DNA of 64,000 nt, taken from positions 1 through 64,000 of the forward strand of contig NZ_AOLI01000004.1 of the NCBI RefSeq assembly GCF_000336955.1. The letters run 5' to 3'. Source of the stretch: Haloferax larsenii JCM 13917. Its GTDB lineage: Archaea; Halobacteriota; Halobacteria; Halobacteriales; Haloferacaceae. The notes under the pieces are model-generated. The model was not told the origin of the DNA, searched no databases, and was given only the letters and a program-made list of their open reading frames with translations. The translations under genes were made by a program, and so were the position numbers. Shown here piece after piece: positions 35,049-43,929 of the stretch (the first letter of the stretch is position 1; every line of letters starts with the position of its first letter).

Positions 35049-35949
35049 CGTTACCTTCCTATCGCCGTCGCGTCTTGCGACCTACGCGGACTGCCAGCGG
35101 AAGTTCGATTATGAGTACGTACAGAAGGTCAACGTCCCAGAAAAGACACGGTTGTACCTGAATCAGGGGCGTGCCTATCACGGAACGATCGAGGTAGTCT
35201 GTGAAGCAACTAGCCCAGAAGATGACGCGCAGCTCATCTACGACCGGGCAGTAGACGCATTCCCAGAGCAATGGAGAGAGCATATCGAACCGGACGAGTA
35301 CGCGTCAAACGCTCACCAGGAATACCAGCGCCTCGAAAATCTAGAGGCAATCAAGACCTTCTTTGACCCTGATGGTGGCCACGGCATCGATCACGCTCGT
35401 CAATCCGTCGAGACGGAGAAGTGGCTCGAATGCGTCGAGAACGGCATCGGACTGCATGGGAGGGCCGATAATATTCTCCGGACGGATGAAGGAATTCACG
35501 TCATTGATTACAAACGGAAGCTCAGGGACGTAATTACGTTCAACACTGCTAGCGTCCTTGAAGACCACTTAGACGGAACGGATCACGACCCGAAGAGAGT
35601 CAAGAACGCGTTTCAGACGGCCACATACATCGAGGGCGTCAAACAGTCCGACCTCTACGAAGAGGGAATGTCCGTTCAGTTCAGTTTCTACGGCCTCCTA
35701 AACCGGACATCATTCGAGAGTACACCCGACGGATACCAGATCTCTGTTCGCGGGTACCCACGTGAGACGACGGACATCTATGAAGAGTATTATGACACGA
35801 TATGGAATCTCATGCAACGTGCACACGAAGGAATTACGAGCAGCTCTCACATCCCAGACCCGTTCCCACTCATTCACGATGAAGCATGTCCTGACTGCGA
35901 CTTCCGGGAGATGTGTGCAGATTATCTCGCAGAGGGGGTGCAGCGATGA
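35041..35949 (+). CDS. RecB/Cas4-type nuclease with Fe-S cluster signature (detached AddB nuclease domain)
   Basis: 302 residues, GTG start overlapping the previous stop. It begins FLSPSRLATYADCQRKFDYE, as AddB C-terminal nuclease domains do. The active site is GLHGRADNILRTDEGIHVID followed by YKRK (D...DYK). The first cysteine at about residue 16 and the C-terminal CPDCDFREMC would bind an iron-sulfur cluster as in AddB and Cas4. Splitting AddB into helicase-like and nuclease polypeptides is the odd feature. It overlaps the AddA-like gene by ATGA. Confidence 0.78.
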   Translation: MTDVTFLSPSRLATYADCQRKFDYEYVQKVNVPEKTRLYLNQGRAYHGTIEVVCEATSPEDDAQLIYDRAVDAFPEQWREHIEPDEYASNAHQEYQRLENLEAIKTFFDPDGGHGIDHARQSVETEKWLECVENGIGLHGRADNILRTDEGIHVIDYKRKLRDVITFNTASVLEDHLDGTDHDPKRVKNAFQTATYIEGVKQSDLYEEGMSVQFSFYGLLNRTSFESTPDGYQISVRGYPRETTDIYEEYYDTIWNLMQRAHEGITSSSHIPDPFPLIHDEACPDCDFREMCADYLAEGVQR

Positions 35950-38900
35950 GCGACGAAGTACCTGACTGGCTCCCAACCATCGAGGACGATGAGGATCCGA
36001 AGCCACAGCAGCGGACGATTATCGAGTCGGAGCGATATCCCATGCGGGTACTCGCGGGTGCAGGCACTGGAAAGACGTTCACGATGGTCCGGAAAATCGA
36101 GAATCTCATCGATGAACACGGGGTCTCTCCGGATCGGATTCTCGCGTTGACCTTCACCAACAATGCCGCTGATTCGATGCGTGAGAAACTCAACGCAAAA
36201 CTCGGACCCGCAGGGTATGACGTCGACGCATATACGTACCACTCTATCTGCAACGAGATACTGACGGACTATGCCTATGACGCGGGATTAGATCCAGACT
36301 TCGAGATCGCAACGGATGCTGAAAAGTACGTCATCGTGCTCGACGTCCTCGACGAAATCGACTACCGTGCCGTCAAACCCAACGTCTACGGCCCAGATTC
36401 ATACGCTAACGGCGTCGCAACGAAACTCCTCTCGTTTATCGGGTCGATGAAGCGAAGTGGGATTTCGCCCACAGAGATCGAGGAGTATCTCGGATCACCA
36501 GAACAAGTCTATGAACTCGATGCTGTGCCAGACCGTGTTGAGGAGATTGCAAGTGACCATCTTGGTGGTCGTTCAGTTTCGACCGTCCTCGACGGCATTC
36601 CGGATACACGAACCGACCTCGTCGCAGAACGGGATGCCCTCGGAGATGAAGGATTAGAGGCGAGCATCAAAGACTTCCTCGACCGACTCGTTGACCTCTG
36701 TGATGCACTCGAAGTAGCGTTTGAGGAGCATGAGGCTGGTGAGCGGTCGCTTCCCGAGGATGCACACAAGCTGCCGAAATATCTGCTTGGAGGGTACAGT
36801 AGCGCTCCGAGCGGGATTCCAAACGACCTGAAGCTCGAACTGACAGACTACCTCCGAAACGCTCTCGACGAGTGCAAAACGGCCCTGGATTTGAACACAG
36901 GGTATGAGGCATACGAGCGAGAGCTCGACCGTCGAAATCTGCTTGACTTCGATGGTCTCGTGGTCAAGACAGTAGAGCTGCTCGAGACTGACGTCGGAGA
37001 GAGACTGGGCGACCGATGGGACTACGTTTTCTGTGACGAGTTCCAGGACACTGATCGCCTCCAGTTCGACCTCATTACGTCCCTCGTCTCTGAGGATCGC
37101 ATATTCGTCGTGGGAGACGACGACCAAGCGATCTACGAATGGCGCGGAGCGAACGTCTCGAACATCACTGACGAACTCGACGACGTCTTCGGCCCCGATC
37201 TCGAAGACGAACCGCTAGAACAGAACTTCCGGTCACGTCAACCGATTCTAGACCTCGCAAATGATGCACTAGAGCGGTTAGCGGATCGGCGGAGCACCAA
37301 AACGCTCACGCGTGTCGACGAACCCGACTTCGACGGAGACACGGTCGCAGTCGTGGAGGAAGCCGACGACGAAGGCGACCGAGCTGAACAGTTAGTGACT
37401 GTCACCCGGAACCTTCTGAGTGGCGATGCAGAAGCACTCAACCGGGCGTACGACCCAGGGGAGATAGCACTCCTCGTTCGGAATAACGACCACGCAACCC
37501 CAATTCTCGAAAGGTTCGACGAGGCTGGAATACCCTATCAGGTTGCGGGAGACCTCTCCACGGAATCAATCGGGGTTGGCACCGTCGTCGCCTATCTCAA
37601 GGCGTTGGCTCGTCCCGAAGAAGACGACGTAAGCTGGAATCGGGTACTGACGATGCGTTACCGTCTCACTGATGCTGATCTACGTCGTGTCAATAGCCAC
37701 GAGGACGGTGCATATGCTGGGATATGTAACCAACCCCTCGAAGTATTCGATGAGCCCGACCGTCTTCAGGAAGTACGAGAACACATTTCCCGCCTCCTCA
37801 AACTACGTGAAACAGTCTCTCTCAGCCACCTTTACCGGGAACTCAAACGCCTGACCAACATCGATTGGTATCTCAGCGAGCAAGAGCGTCGTGACCTGGC
37901 GCAGCTGGACGAGATAATTGACCAGTATGGAAACGACGCTGTACAGCCCCCACTCACGCCGCAATTCATCGACTCGCTGCAGCATTATGACTCGCTCCTC
38001 GAGGAGAGCGGGTCGGCACCGACAAGTCAGCCAGAACTGGCCGACGACGCGGTCAACGTCATGACCATTCACAAGAGTAAGGGACTCGACTTTCCCGTGG
38101 TTCTGATGCCCAGGTTGACCGCTGACGAGTGGGAACCCGGGTCACGAACCTACGATACATTCGAGTCAGCACTGTCTGAAGGTCCAGAATCAGTGTTCGA
38201 CAAAGATCTCGTCGCTCAAGATGCCAACGAGGCCCGCAGAATACTTCACGTGGGGATCACTCGTGCCGAAGAGATACTCGTACTCCACGGAAGCATAGAG
38301 GAAGACGACACAGACGACGAAAGGCCCGTACACGATGCTGTCGAGAGCATCCTTCCAGAATCCGTTCCCTGGCGGCCAAGCAACGGTCACCTCCCGATCT
38401 GGCGCGATTTACAGGAGTGTCTTCCATCGAACCATGCTGATTGGACTGCCTCTCTCGCGAGCACAGTAGTTGGAGACGTCTCTGGACAAGTGACGTACGG
38501 CTCTGAGAACCTCTCAGCATCAGACGGACGAGACCGCGTGATCACATTCGGAAACAAGCTCATAGAAGGCTCAATAGAGAGAGAACCTGAGAACCGACGA
38601 TTTTCAATTGACGCCTTGACTGGGCCAATGACCCCAAACCCGGCACTCCAGCACAGTTACACCTCACTTGAGGCCTACGAGGAGTGCCCCCGACAGCACT
38701 TCCTGGACTACGTCGTCAACGGGTTCTCCGACTACCGTGAGAACGGCTATGGCGGAGATGGTATCTCACAGCGGATAGTCGGGCTTCTGTTTCACGATAC
38801 CGCAGAAATCGCTGCGAAGGAACAGGCAGCAGAGCGAGCAGAATGGTACGCTATTTGTGAGCGGCTGGCCGGACAACGGCGTGCCACGGATGAATTACCG

Positions 38901-39380
38901 GTCGCGAAGGAATGCATCGACCGGTATTTCGACCTCGATCTAAGCGGCTGGGAAATCGTCGATGCTGAACGAGAGTTCCAGCTAGAAGTGGATGGCCACG
39001 AACTCGTCGGGTTTATCGACGCCGTCTACCGGACCCCGGACGGTGAGTTGGTCGTCATCGACTACAAAGCCACCGAGCGTCACCGAGACATTGACGAGAA
39101 CAAGCAGCTGCCACTGTACCTGCTCGCCTGTCGTGACCTCTACGAGGAACCGATTACCAGCGCGGGATACGCCTATGTCGGCGATATCGGTCCAAAAGTC
39201 GAGGCCCGTTCGTTCGATGAGGGTGAACTGGATTCAGTACGAGCAGCGGTGTCGACGACGATGGATCGAATCAAGGAGACATCGTTCCGCGGGTACGAGA
39301 CTGGGGAGCACTGTCGGTGGTGCCAGCACAGTTCCCTTCCTTGTGGGGAAGAATGGCGTCAAGAAGACGGAGGCCGCTAG
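35946..39380 (+). CDS. AddA-like UvrD/RecB helicase-nuclease
   Basis: 1144 residues of superfamily 1A. Motifs in order: AGAGTGKTFTMV (I, about 36), ALTFTNNAADSM (Ia), FCDEFQDTDRLQFD (II, about 362), GDDDQAIYEWRGA (III), QNFRSRQ (IV), VMTIHKSKGLDFPVV (V, about 705) and HVGITRAEEILVL (VI). The C-terminal RecB-like nuclease has GFIDAVYRTPDGELVVIDYK at about 1020-1040 and a Cys cluster (HCRWCQHSSLPC) for an Fe-S site. It is therefore a complete AddA-type translocase. It forms one operon with the split AddB genes. Confidence 0.87.
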   Translation: MSDEVPDWLPTIEDDEDPKPQQRTIIESERYPMRVLAGAGTGKTFTMVRKIENLIDEHGVSPDRILALTFTNNAADSMREKLNAKLGPAGYDVDAYTYHSICNEILTDYAYDAGLDPDFEIATDAEKYVIVLDVLDEIDYRAVKPNVYGPDSYANGVATKLLSFIGSMKRSGISPTEIEEYLGSPEQVYELDAVPDRVEEIASDHLGGRSVSTVLDGIPDTRTDLVAERDALGDEGLEASIKDFLDRLVDLCDALEVAFEEHEAGERSLPEDAHKLPKYLLGGYSSAPSGIPNDLKLELTDYLRNALDECKTALDLNTGYEAYERELDRRNLLDFDGLVVKTVELLETDVGERLGDRWDYVFCDEFQDTDRLQFDLITSLVSEDRIFVVGDDDQAIYEWRGANVSNITDELDDVFGPDLEDEPLEQNFRSRQPILDLANDALERLADRRSTKTLTRVDEPDFDGDTVAVVEEADDEGDRAEQLVTVTRNLLSGDAEALNRAYDPGEIALLVRNNDHATPILERFDEAGIPYQVAGDLSTESIGVGTVVAYLKALARPEEDDVSWNRVLTMRYRLTDADLRRVNSHEDGAYAGICNQPLEVFDEPDRLQEVREHISRLLKLRETVSLSHLYRELKRLTNIDWYLSEQERRDLAQLDEIIDQYGNDAVQPPLTPQFIDSLQHYDSLLEESGSAPTSQPELADDAVNVMTIHKSKGLDFPVVLMPRLTADEWEPGSRTYDTFESALSEGPESVFDKDLVAQDANEARRILHVGITRAEEILVLHGSIEEDDTDDERPVHDAVESILPESVPWRPSNGHLPIWRDLQECLPSNHADWTASLASTVVGDVSGQVTYGSENLSASDGRDRVITFGNKLIEGSIEREPENRRFSIDALTGPMTPNPALQHSYTSLEAYEECPRQHFLDYVVNGFSDYRENGYGGDGISQRIVGLLFHDTAEIAAKEQAAERAEWYAICERLAGQRRATDELPVAKECIDRYFDLDLSGWEIVDAEREFQLEVDGHELVGFIDAVYRTPDGELVVIDYKATERHRDIDENKQLPLYLLACRDLYEEPITSAGYAYVGDIGPKVEARSFDEGELDSVRAAVSTTMDRIKETSFRGYETGEHCRWCQHSSLPCGEEWRQEDGGR

Positions 39381-40504
39381 TAGGTCATCGGGAAGGCCGG
39401 TTGACCCGTCGACCGCTTATCGTCAGCTATTGCGAACAAGGGATGGATATCTGCGAGCGTATAGGTTTCGAGACACGCGTACAGGTTTGAGGCTCGGGTA
39501 TCCTCTCCTGCTGCGCTAGCCTCTAGCCACGCCTCACCGAAGTATGGAACGTCGCTGTTGAATACGGTGGGATCCCCAATATCATCAGACGGAGGGTCGC
39601 GGTCTTCCTCTCGCATGATCTCCCACTGACTCTCGCGCCACGTCTGTGGTTCAAGCTCAGTTTCGTAATCCGTCCAGAGCGTCTTCGGTGCGGGCGATCC
39701 AACATATTCAGCCATATCCTCGAGTGAACCCTCCCCCAGGACCCGATTCTTTGCCGACGCGAGGTCGGCATGATAGTAGGACTCGAGTGCTGTACGTACA
39801 CTCTCTGCTCGTCCAGGGTCACCGATTTCCGCAGCGGCCCGTTCCGCACGACCCACCAAGACTGGGAGGTCGAACCACGCGCCCCCGAAGGTGATGAGAA
39901 CATCGACTTCCCTCGCATCGAGCCAGTTCACAACCGCCTCAATAGCGTCAAGTTCTGCAGAAGCCGTCTCGTCATCACGGAAGAGGACCTCAGCCTCAAT
40001 CTCCTCGCTCGGACTGCCTCGGTATCCAACGCCGGTACAGAGTAGTTCCTGATGGTCTGGATTCGGTGGTTCGAGTTCTCGCTCGGAAACAGTCGTAATC
40101 GTCTCGATGTCGAGTGCTGCAATGGCATCGGCTGCACCGAGTCGACGAACGGTGTCAGTCGTGTCTGAAGGGGACATCTCTGGACGGTCAGATAGCTGGC
40201 GGACCTGCCGATCCCACTTTGCTTTGATACCGATAGTTCCCTGGTACACGTCGGGGTTGACGTCGTCGAATTCGTACCAGGAGCCTTCTTCGAAGGAGTA
40301 GTCGACGAGATCGCAGTCGTCATCGTCGAAAACTGTGAGCTTCACGTGCGTCCCCAGCAAATCTGAACAGTGGACAAGTTGGGCCCACCAGTCGTGGTCT
40401 GGAGTTCGTTCGACCTTGTCGATCCGCAACGGCACTGTAAGCCCGTACTTACCATCTCGTTCCGCTGCGACGAGATTGCTCGCGGTCAGGGTGTCTGTTG
40501 CCAT
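39377..40504 (-). CDS. OB-fold plus DnaQ/PolB-type 3'-5' exonuclease
   Basis: 375 residues. The N-terminal 105 residues read like an OB fold (LTVPLRIDKVERTPDHDWWA, GTHVKLTVFDDDD, WYEFDDVNPDVYQG), suitable for single-stranded DNA. The C-terminal part is an RNase H-like exonuclease: ALDIETITT (D132, E134), LITFGGAWFDLPVL and YTLADIHPLF as the third motif. It runs opposite to the AddAB-like genes, overlapping addA by 4 nt at the 3' end. A TATA-like GTTATACC lies about 26 nt before the ATG. Confidence 0.7.
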   Translation of the reverse strand: MATDTLTASNLVAAERDGKYGLTVPLRIDKVERTPDHDWWAQLVHCSDLLGTHVKLTVFDDDDCDLVDYSFEEGSWYEFDDVNPDVYQGTIGIKAKWDRQVRQLSDRPEMSPSDTTDTVRRLGAADAIAALDIETITTVSERELEPPNPDHQELLCTGVGYRGSPSEEIEAEVLFRDDETASAELDAIEAVVNWLDAREVDVLITFGGAWFDLPVLVGRAERAAAEIGDPGRAESVRTALESYYHADLASAKNRVLGEGSLEDMAEYVGSPAPKTLWTDYETELEPQTWRESQWEIMREEDRDPPSDDIGDPTVFNSDVPYFGEAWLEASAAGEDTRASNLYACLETYTLADIHPLFAIADDKRSTGQPAFPMTY

Positions 40505-40627
40505 AATAGTCCCACCGAACCAGAGGTATAACTACTTTTTGATGGTGGTATTTTCATACTACCGCATCTGGAATGCTTTTATTCGTAACGCTTATTTCGT
40601 GACAGAGTATTTGTGGCCTCAAAGAGA

Positions 40628-40783
40628 ATGACATCTGAACACACGAGTCGGCCTTCATCCGACAAACGAGCTGAGATTACAGCTGGATGGAGCGAACCTA
40701 CAGATTGTCGTACGGAAGGTGGCCATACCGAATCTCGGTCGGATTACACCCAAATGATGAAGAGCCAATTTCGAATCCAATGA
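40628..40783 (+). CDS. Possible 51-residue leader protein upstream of the PLD-ATPase gene
   Basis: Starts MTSEHTSRPSSDKRAEITAG and ends with a TGA overlapping the ATG at 40780 (ATGA). Hydrophilic and probably disordered. If real, it couples translation to the PLD gene; if not, the PLD gene starts earlier, at 40687, in a different frame. The ATGA overlap and haloarchaeal amino-acid bias favour it moderately. Confidence 0.35.
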   Translation: MTSEHTSRPSSDKRAEITAGWSEPTDCRTEGGHTESRSDYTQMMKSQFRIQ

Positions 40784-42927
40784 AGTTCGACGTTCCTCTC
40801 GATACCGGAACCAGTGATCACAGCCACGTCGAGATTTTCAAGAGCTGGCGGTCATTCTCCGACGTATTCGATGGCGCAAAACGAATGCGTGTCGTCACCT
40901 ACTGTGACTCCCCCGAGTTTATTCTGGATCTCTTCGAAGACCTCGACGACTTGGAGTCCTTAGAGGTGGTCGTCGGGGACGTCTCCGACTACCGCGAGCG
41001 CCTCATCGACAAGCCCGACCTCGCAGATCGGCTTGAACAGCTCAGGAGTGAAGGCAAACTCGTAATCTACCTTTGTGAGAACAAGGAAGTTCACTCCAAG
41101 CTGTATCTCGTCGAGTACAACGACTCAGTCTTAGAAGAAGCGGATGAGAACGGCGATGAGGATCAGATGACCCTTGGCGGAGAGGCTACGGTTGAAACCG
41201 AACCCGAGGACACCGATGACGGTACACCGGCGAAGGTCATTGTTGGCTCCCCGAATCTCTCTCGAAATGCATGGTCGAATCAGACGAACATGGGCGTCGT
41301 CTACGATACGAAGACGGACAGTGAGCTCTACGAGGAGTTTGAGGAGCTTTATCGCGATCACCGGGACTCGTACAACAGTGGTGGACCCTTCTTGGAAGAT
41401 CTCTCCGAACAACTCGAACTCTCGGACGATGACCGAGAAGAGGTAATCAAACTGTACACCGAAGGGCGTGTGGGTACACAAGACGAACTAGGGGAGATTC
41501 ACGGTCGTCTCGCAGACCATATCGATGCAGAAGTTGAGGCGGTGGATCTCGCGCTCGATGGAGGCACGGATACCGTCGCAGAGCAGGAGACAGAGGAGCC
41601 AGAGCTCGATACAGAAGACGAATCTGTCGAGAATGATCCAGATTTGGAAGATGCGCCACAGGACCGCATCACTTTGTCTCTACGCGGGTACGAAGAATCG
41701 ACAGTTGATACGTTGTCGCAGATGACTGACTTCGATGCGACCGTGTCGAATGATACGTTGACGACGACCCCAGATGCGTTCCAGCGGTATGCACAACAGG
41801 TGTTCGATGTCCCGACAATGCACCTGAACGAGTCCAAAGACGAGCTGAAGTTCCATTACGACGGCACGGTCTATCGTGTCACGCAGCCACCGTCTAACCC
41901 AGAGCGTGTCGACGAAGCGCTGGCCGAGATTGAGGACTACTTTGCGACAGTGGACAACTATGGGAATTCCAACAACCAAACTGCAGTCAAGGCCCACATG
42001 TATGAAGCACTACTCTGGTTCTTCTGGGCGCCGTTCGCCAATCGACAGGCTCAGTTCTATCGTGAGCACGGGATTAACCTCGACAAGGCTCTTCCGTACC
42101 TCTACGTCTTTGGCGAGTCAAACGGAGGAAAAGGGACATTCTGTCGATTTGCCCTATCACTGATTAGTGGAAACCGTGTCGAAGCACCCGTCGACGCAGA
42201 CGAAATTGGGAAGCGAAAAGTCCGGAATCTGCGTTCAGCACACACGTCGTTCCCTGTCGTCGTCGACGACATCACCAAGCAGAAGGTGAACTCGCTGGAT
42301 ACGCTTCGAAACTATTGGAGTGGATGGACCGGCGAAACGGCCTATCCGATGTTCGCCTTCATCTCGAACGATAAACGCCCTGGAGAGTGGTTCCGTAACC
42401 GTGCTAAGATCCTCCGATTCGACGTGAATTTCATGACCTCACATCAGGGGGAAGCTGAAGTAAACCGTCTAATCGACACGGAGAACCCGATTTTCCAGTG
42501 GTTTGGGTACGAGTATCTCAACCGCGATCTCGAGCTGGGAACTGACTCTGACGCACTTCGGGAAGTGAGGGCGGCCATGCAGGACCTCTATGAGCATGCC
42601 GACCGTCCACTGCCAGACTACTTCCCAACCGAACCGGCTGAGCAAGCTTATGACACTGGCAGAGAGCGCTGGCGAAACCTCATCGACCGAGAGGACGTCG
42701 AAATTGCTAAAGACAGTGATACTCTACAGGTGACCTTCCCGGAGTCGATGAACTTCGAACTCCACGAGTACAAGCGCGACCCTCCGATGACGGTTCGAAT
42801 TGAAAAGCGGGGCCTCGATTTGATCATTAAGACGCCGGACGAGTTCTTCGACTGGCTTGGGGAGACGACTAACGGCGATCCGCGAGAAGGATTCCTCTCA
42901 CGCGCTCGTAGCCTTCTGAAGCGGTAA
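40780..42927 (+). CDS. Phospholipase D-like nuclease fused to an SF3-like ATPase
   Basis: 715 residues from ATG 40780 (an in-frame start at 40687 would add 31). The N-terminal 190 residues are a PLDc_2-type domain: VHSKLYLVEYND (H-x-K, about 105) and VGSPNLSRNAWSNQTNMGVV (about 155-175). A long acidic linker (235-300) leads to a P-loop domain with YVFGESNGGKGTFCRFAL (about 444), VVVDDITK as Walker B and FISNDKRPGEWFRNRAKILR, which resembles SF3/D5 helicases of viruses and plasmids. PLD and ATPase modules in one chain suggest a motor-driven nuclease. It lies 240 bases before the ubiquitin-like operon. Confidence 0.72.
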   Translation: MKFDVPLDTGTSDHSHVEIFKSWRSFSDVFDGAKRMRVVTYCDSPEFILDLFEDLDDLESLEVVVGDVSDYRERLIDKPDLADRLEQLRSEGKLVIYLCENKEVHSKLYLVEYNDSVLEEADENGDEDQMTLGGEATVETEPEDTDDGTPAKVIVGSPNLSRNAWSNQTNMGVVYDTKTDSELYEEFEELYRDHRDSYNSGGPFLEDLSEQLELSDDDREEVIKLYTEGRVGTQDELGEIHGRLADHIDAEVEAVDLALDGGTDTVAEQETEEPELDTEDESVENDPDLEDAPQDRITLSLRGYEESTVDTLSQMTDFDATVSNDTLTTTPDAFQRYAQQVFDVPTMHLNESKDELKFHYDGTVYRVTQPPSNPERVDEALAEIEDYFATVDNYGNSNNQTAVKAHMYEALLWFFWAPFANRQAQFYREHGINLDKALPYLYVFGESNGGKGTFCRFALSLISGNRVEAPVDADEIGKRKVRNLRSAHTSFPVVVDDITKQKVNSLDTLRNYWSGWTGETAYPMFAFISNDKRPGEWFRNRAKILRFDVNFMTSHQGEAEVNRLIDTENPIFQWFGYEYLNRDLELGTDSDALREVRAAMQDLYEHADRPLPDYFPTEPAEQAYDTGRERWRNLIDREDVEIAKDSDTLQVTFPESMNFELHEYKRDPPMTVRIEKRGLDLIIKTPDEFFDWLGETTNGDPREGFLSRARSLLKR

Positions 42928-43121
42928 CTAGGAAACTTGCGTAGATCGGCGGACGCGATGTGACCTTCTCGTGGGACTCAACACTGCTGAATACACTCTT
43001 TAGATTGTCGTTTGGCCCTCGGGCTGGCGGATTTCGTACACTGGGGAGTCAAATCCGATTGATCTACACCATAGTATCTCCCAACGGAGAGGTACAATCC
43101 CCAATTTAGCGTGTTTCGAAT

Positions 43122-43143
43122 GTTACTAGTGGCAAGATATAAG
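43122..43143 (+). promoter_or_regulatory. Promoter of the ubiquitin-like operon with GTTACTAGT element
   Basis: GTTACTAGT at 43122-43130 is followed by a TATA box (TATAAG, ending 43143) and then 24 bases to the ATG at 43168. The promoter at 48339-48360 has the same element and exactly the same spacing. Confidence 0.65.
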
Positions 43144-43167
43144 TCATCACAGAATAGATGTAGTGGT

Positions 43168-43440
43168 ATGGGAGCTGAAGACCAAGGGGAGGGGAACCGG
43201 ACGTACCCGATCCACATCGGGAATACGACGATTCGGTTCGACGACCCCGTTCAGACCGCAGAGACGATTATGATCGACGCAGGAACGGACGAGGATAAAA
43301 CCGACCAGAAGTGGCTCTACGCTCTGGAAGGAAAGAACAAGCCCAAAGACACTCAGTTCGAGGACTCCGACACCGTCGACCTCAGTGACGAGAATCGGAA
43401 GTTCTTCCGAATTGTCCCGAAGGGGAGCGGTCGGTCGTGA
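43168..43440 (+). CDS. Ubiquitin-like protein (multiubiquitin family, single domain)
   Basis: 90 residues from the leaderless ATG at 43168. After a short acidic tail it has RTYPIHIGNTTIRFDDPVQT, KWLYALEGKNKPKD and DTVDLSDENRKFFRIVPKG, the pattern of the Multi_ubiq beta-grasp domain found in bacterial ubiquitin-like operons. The C-terminus is KGSGRS, so no diglycine is exposed and none is present to be exposed by simple trimming. It overlaps the E2-like gene by 4 nt (GTGA). It is the presumed modifier of this system. Confidence 0.75.
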   Translation: MGAEDQGEGNRTYPIHIGNTTIRFDDPVQTAETIMIDAGTDEDKTDQKWLYALEGKNKPKDTQFEDSDTVDLSDENRKFFRIVPKGSGRS

Positions 43441-43928
43441 GTGAAGGCGAAACGTCGACGGGCGAGATGGATGGACCTTCCCCACCAGCCAGGCTCGCAG
43501 AAGAGAATCTGAAACCTTCGTTTCAGAAGGCGCTCTCTGCCCTCCGAGAAAGACACACACCAGCAATCCCGGTCGGAAGACACGACGGGGAAATCGCAGT
43601 CTGGCTTGGTGAGTTCGATTTCACTGTGTATCAACACCCCTACACACCAGAGCAAGCGGAGGTGTACATTTTCCTCCCTGAGAATTTCGTCAACAGCGAT
43701 CCTCACTGGGTTGTGACTGTCCCGCCAGTCGAACGCGCCGATCGGGAGGGGTGGGAAGACAACAATCCTGACCGTCGTGACCAAGACAAGTATCTTCAGA
43801 ACGACTTGGGAGTCGATCAGGGAATCACCTTCAGCCTCCGGTGGTCACATTTGAATTTTAAGCCAGAAAAGCCGGAGCACGCTGTGCGTGCAATCGAAGT
43901 GATCGACGCAGGCTTCGAAACGGGATAG
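43437..43928 (+). CDS. E2-like protein (prokaryotic E2 family E type) without cysteine
   Basis: 163 residues, GTG start. The order VWLGEFDFTVYQHPY, EVYIFLPENFVNSDPHWVVT and ITFSLRWSHLNFKPEKPEHA follows the prokaryotic family-E E2-like proteins that partner Multi_ubiq, ThiF and JAB genes. The entire chain has no cysteine, so it cannot form a classical thioester. It may be a scaffold like UEV proteins or use another nucleophile. It ends one base before the JAB-E1 gene. Confidence 0.65.
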   Translation: MSEGETSTGEMDGPSPPARLAEENLKPSFQKALSALRERHTPAIPVGRHDGEIAVWLGEFDFTVYQHPYTPEQAEVYIFLPENFVNSDPHWVVTVPPVERADREGWEDNNPDRRDQDKYLQNDLGVDQGITFSLRWSHLNFKPEKPEHAVRAIEVIDAGFETG

Positions 43929-43929
43929 C

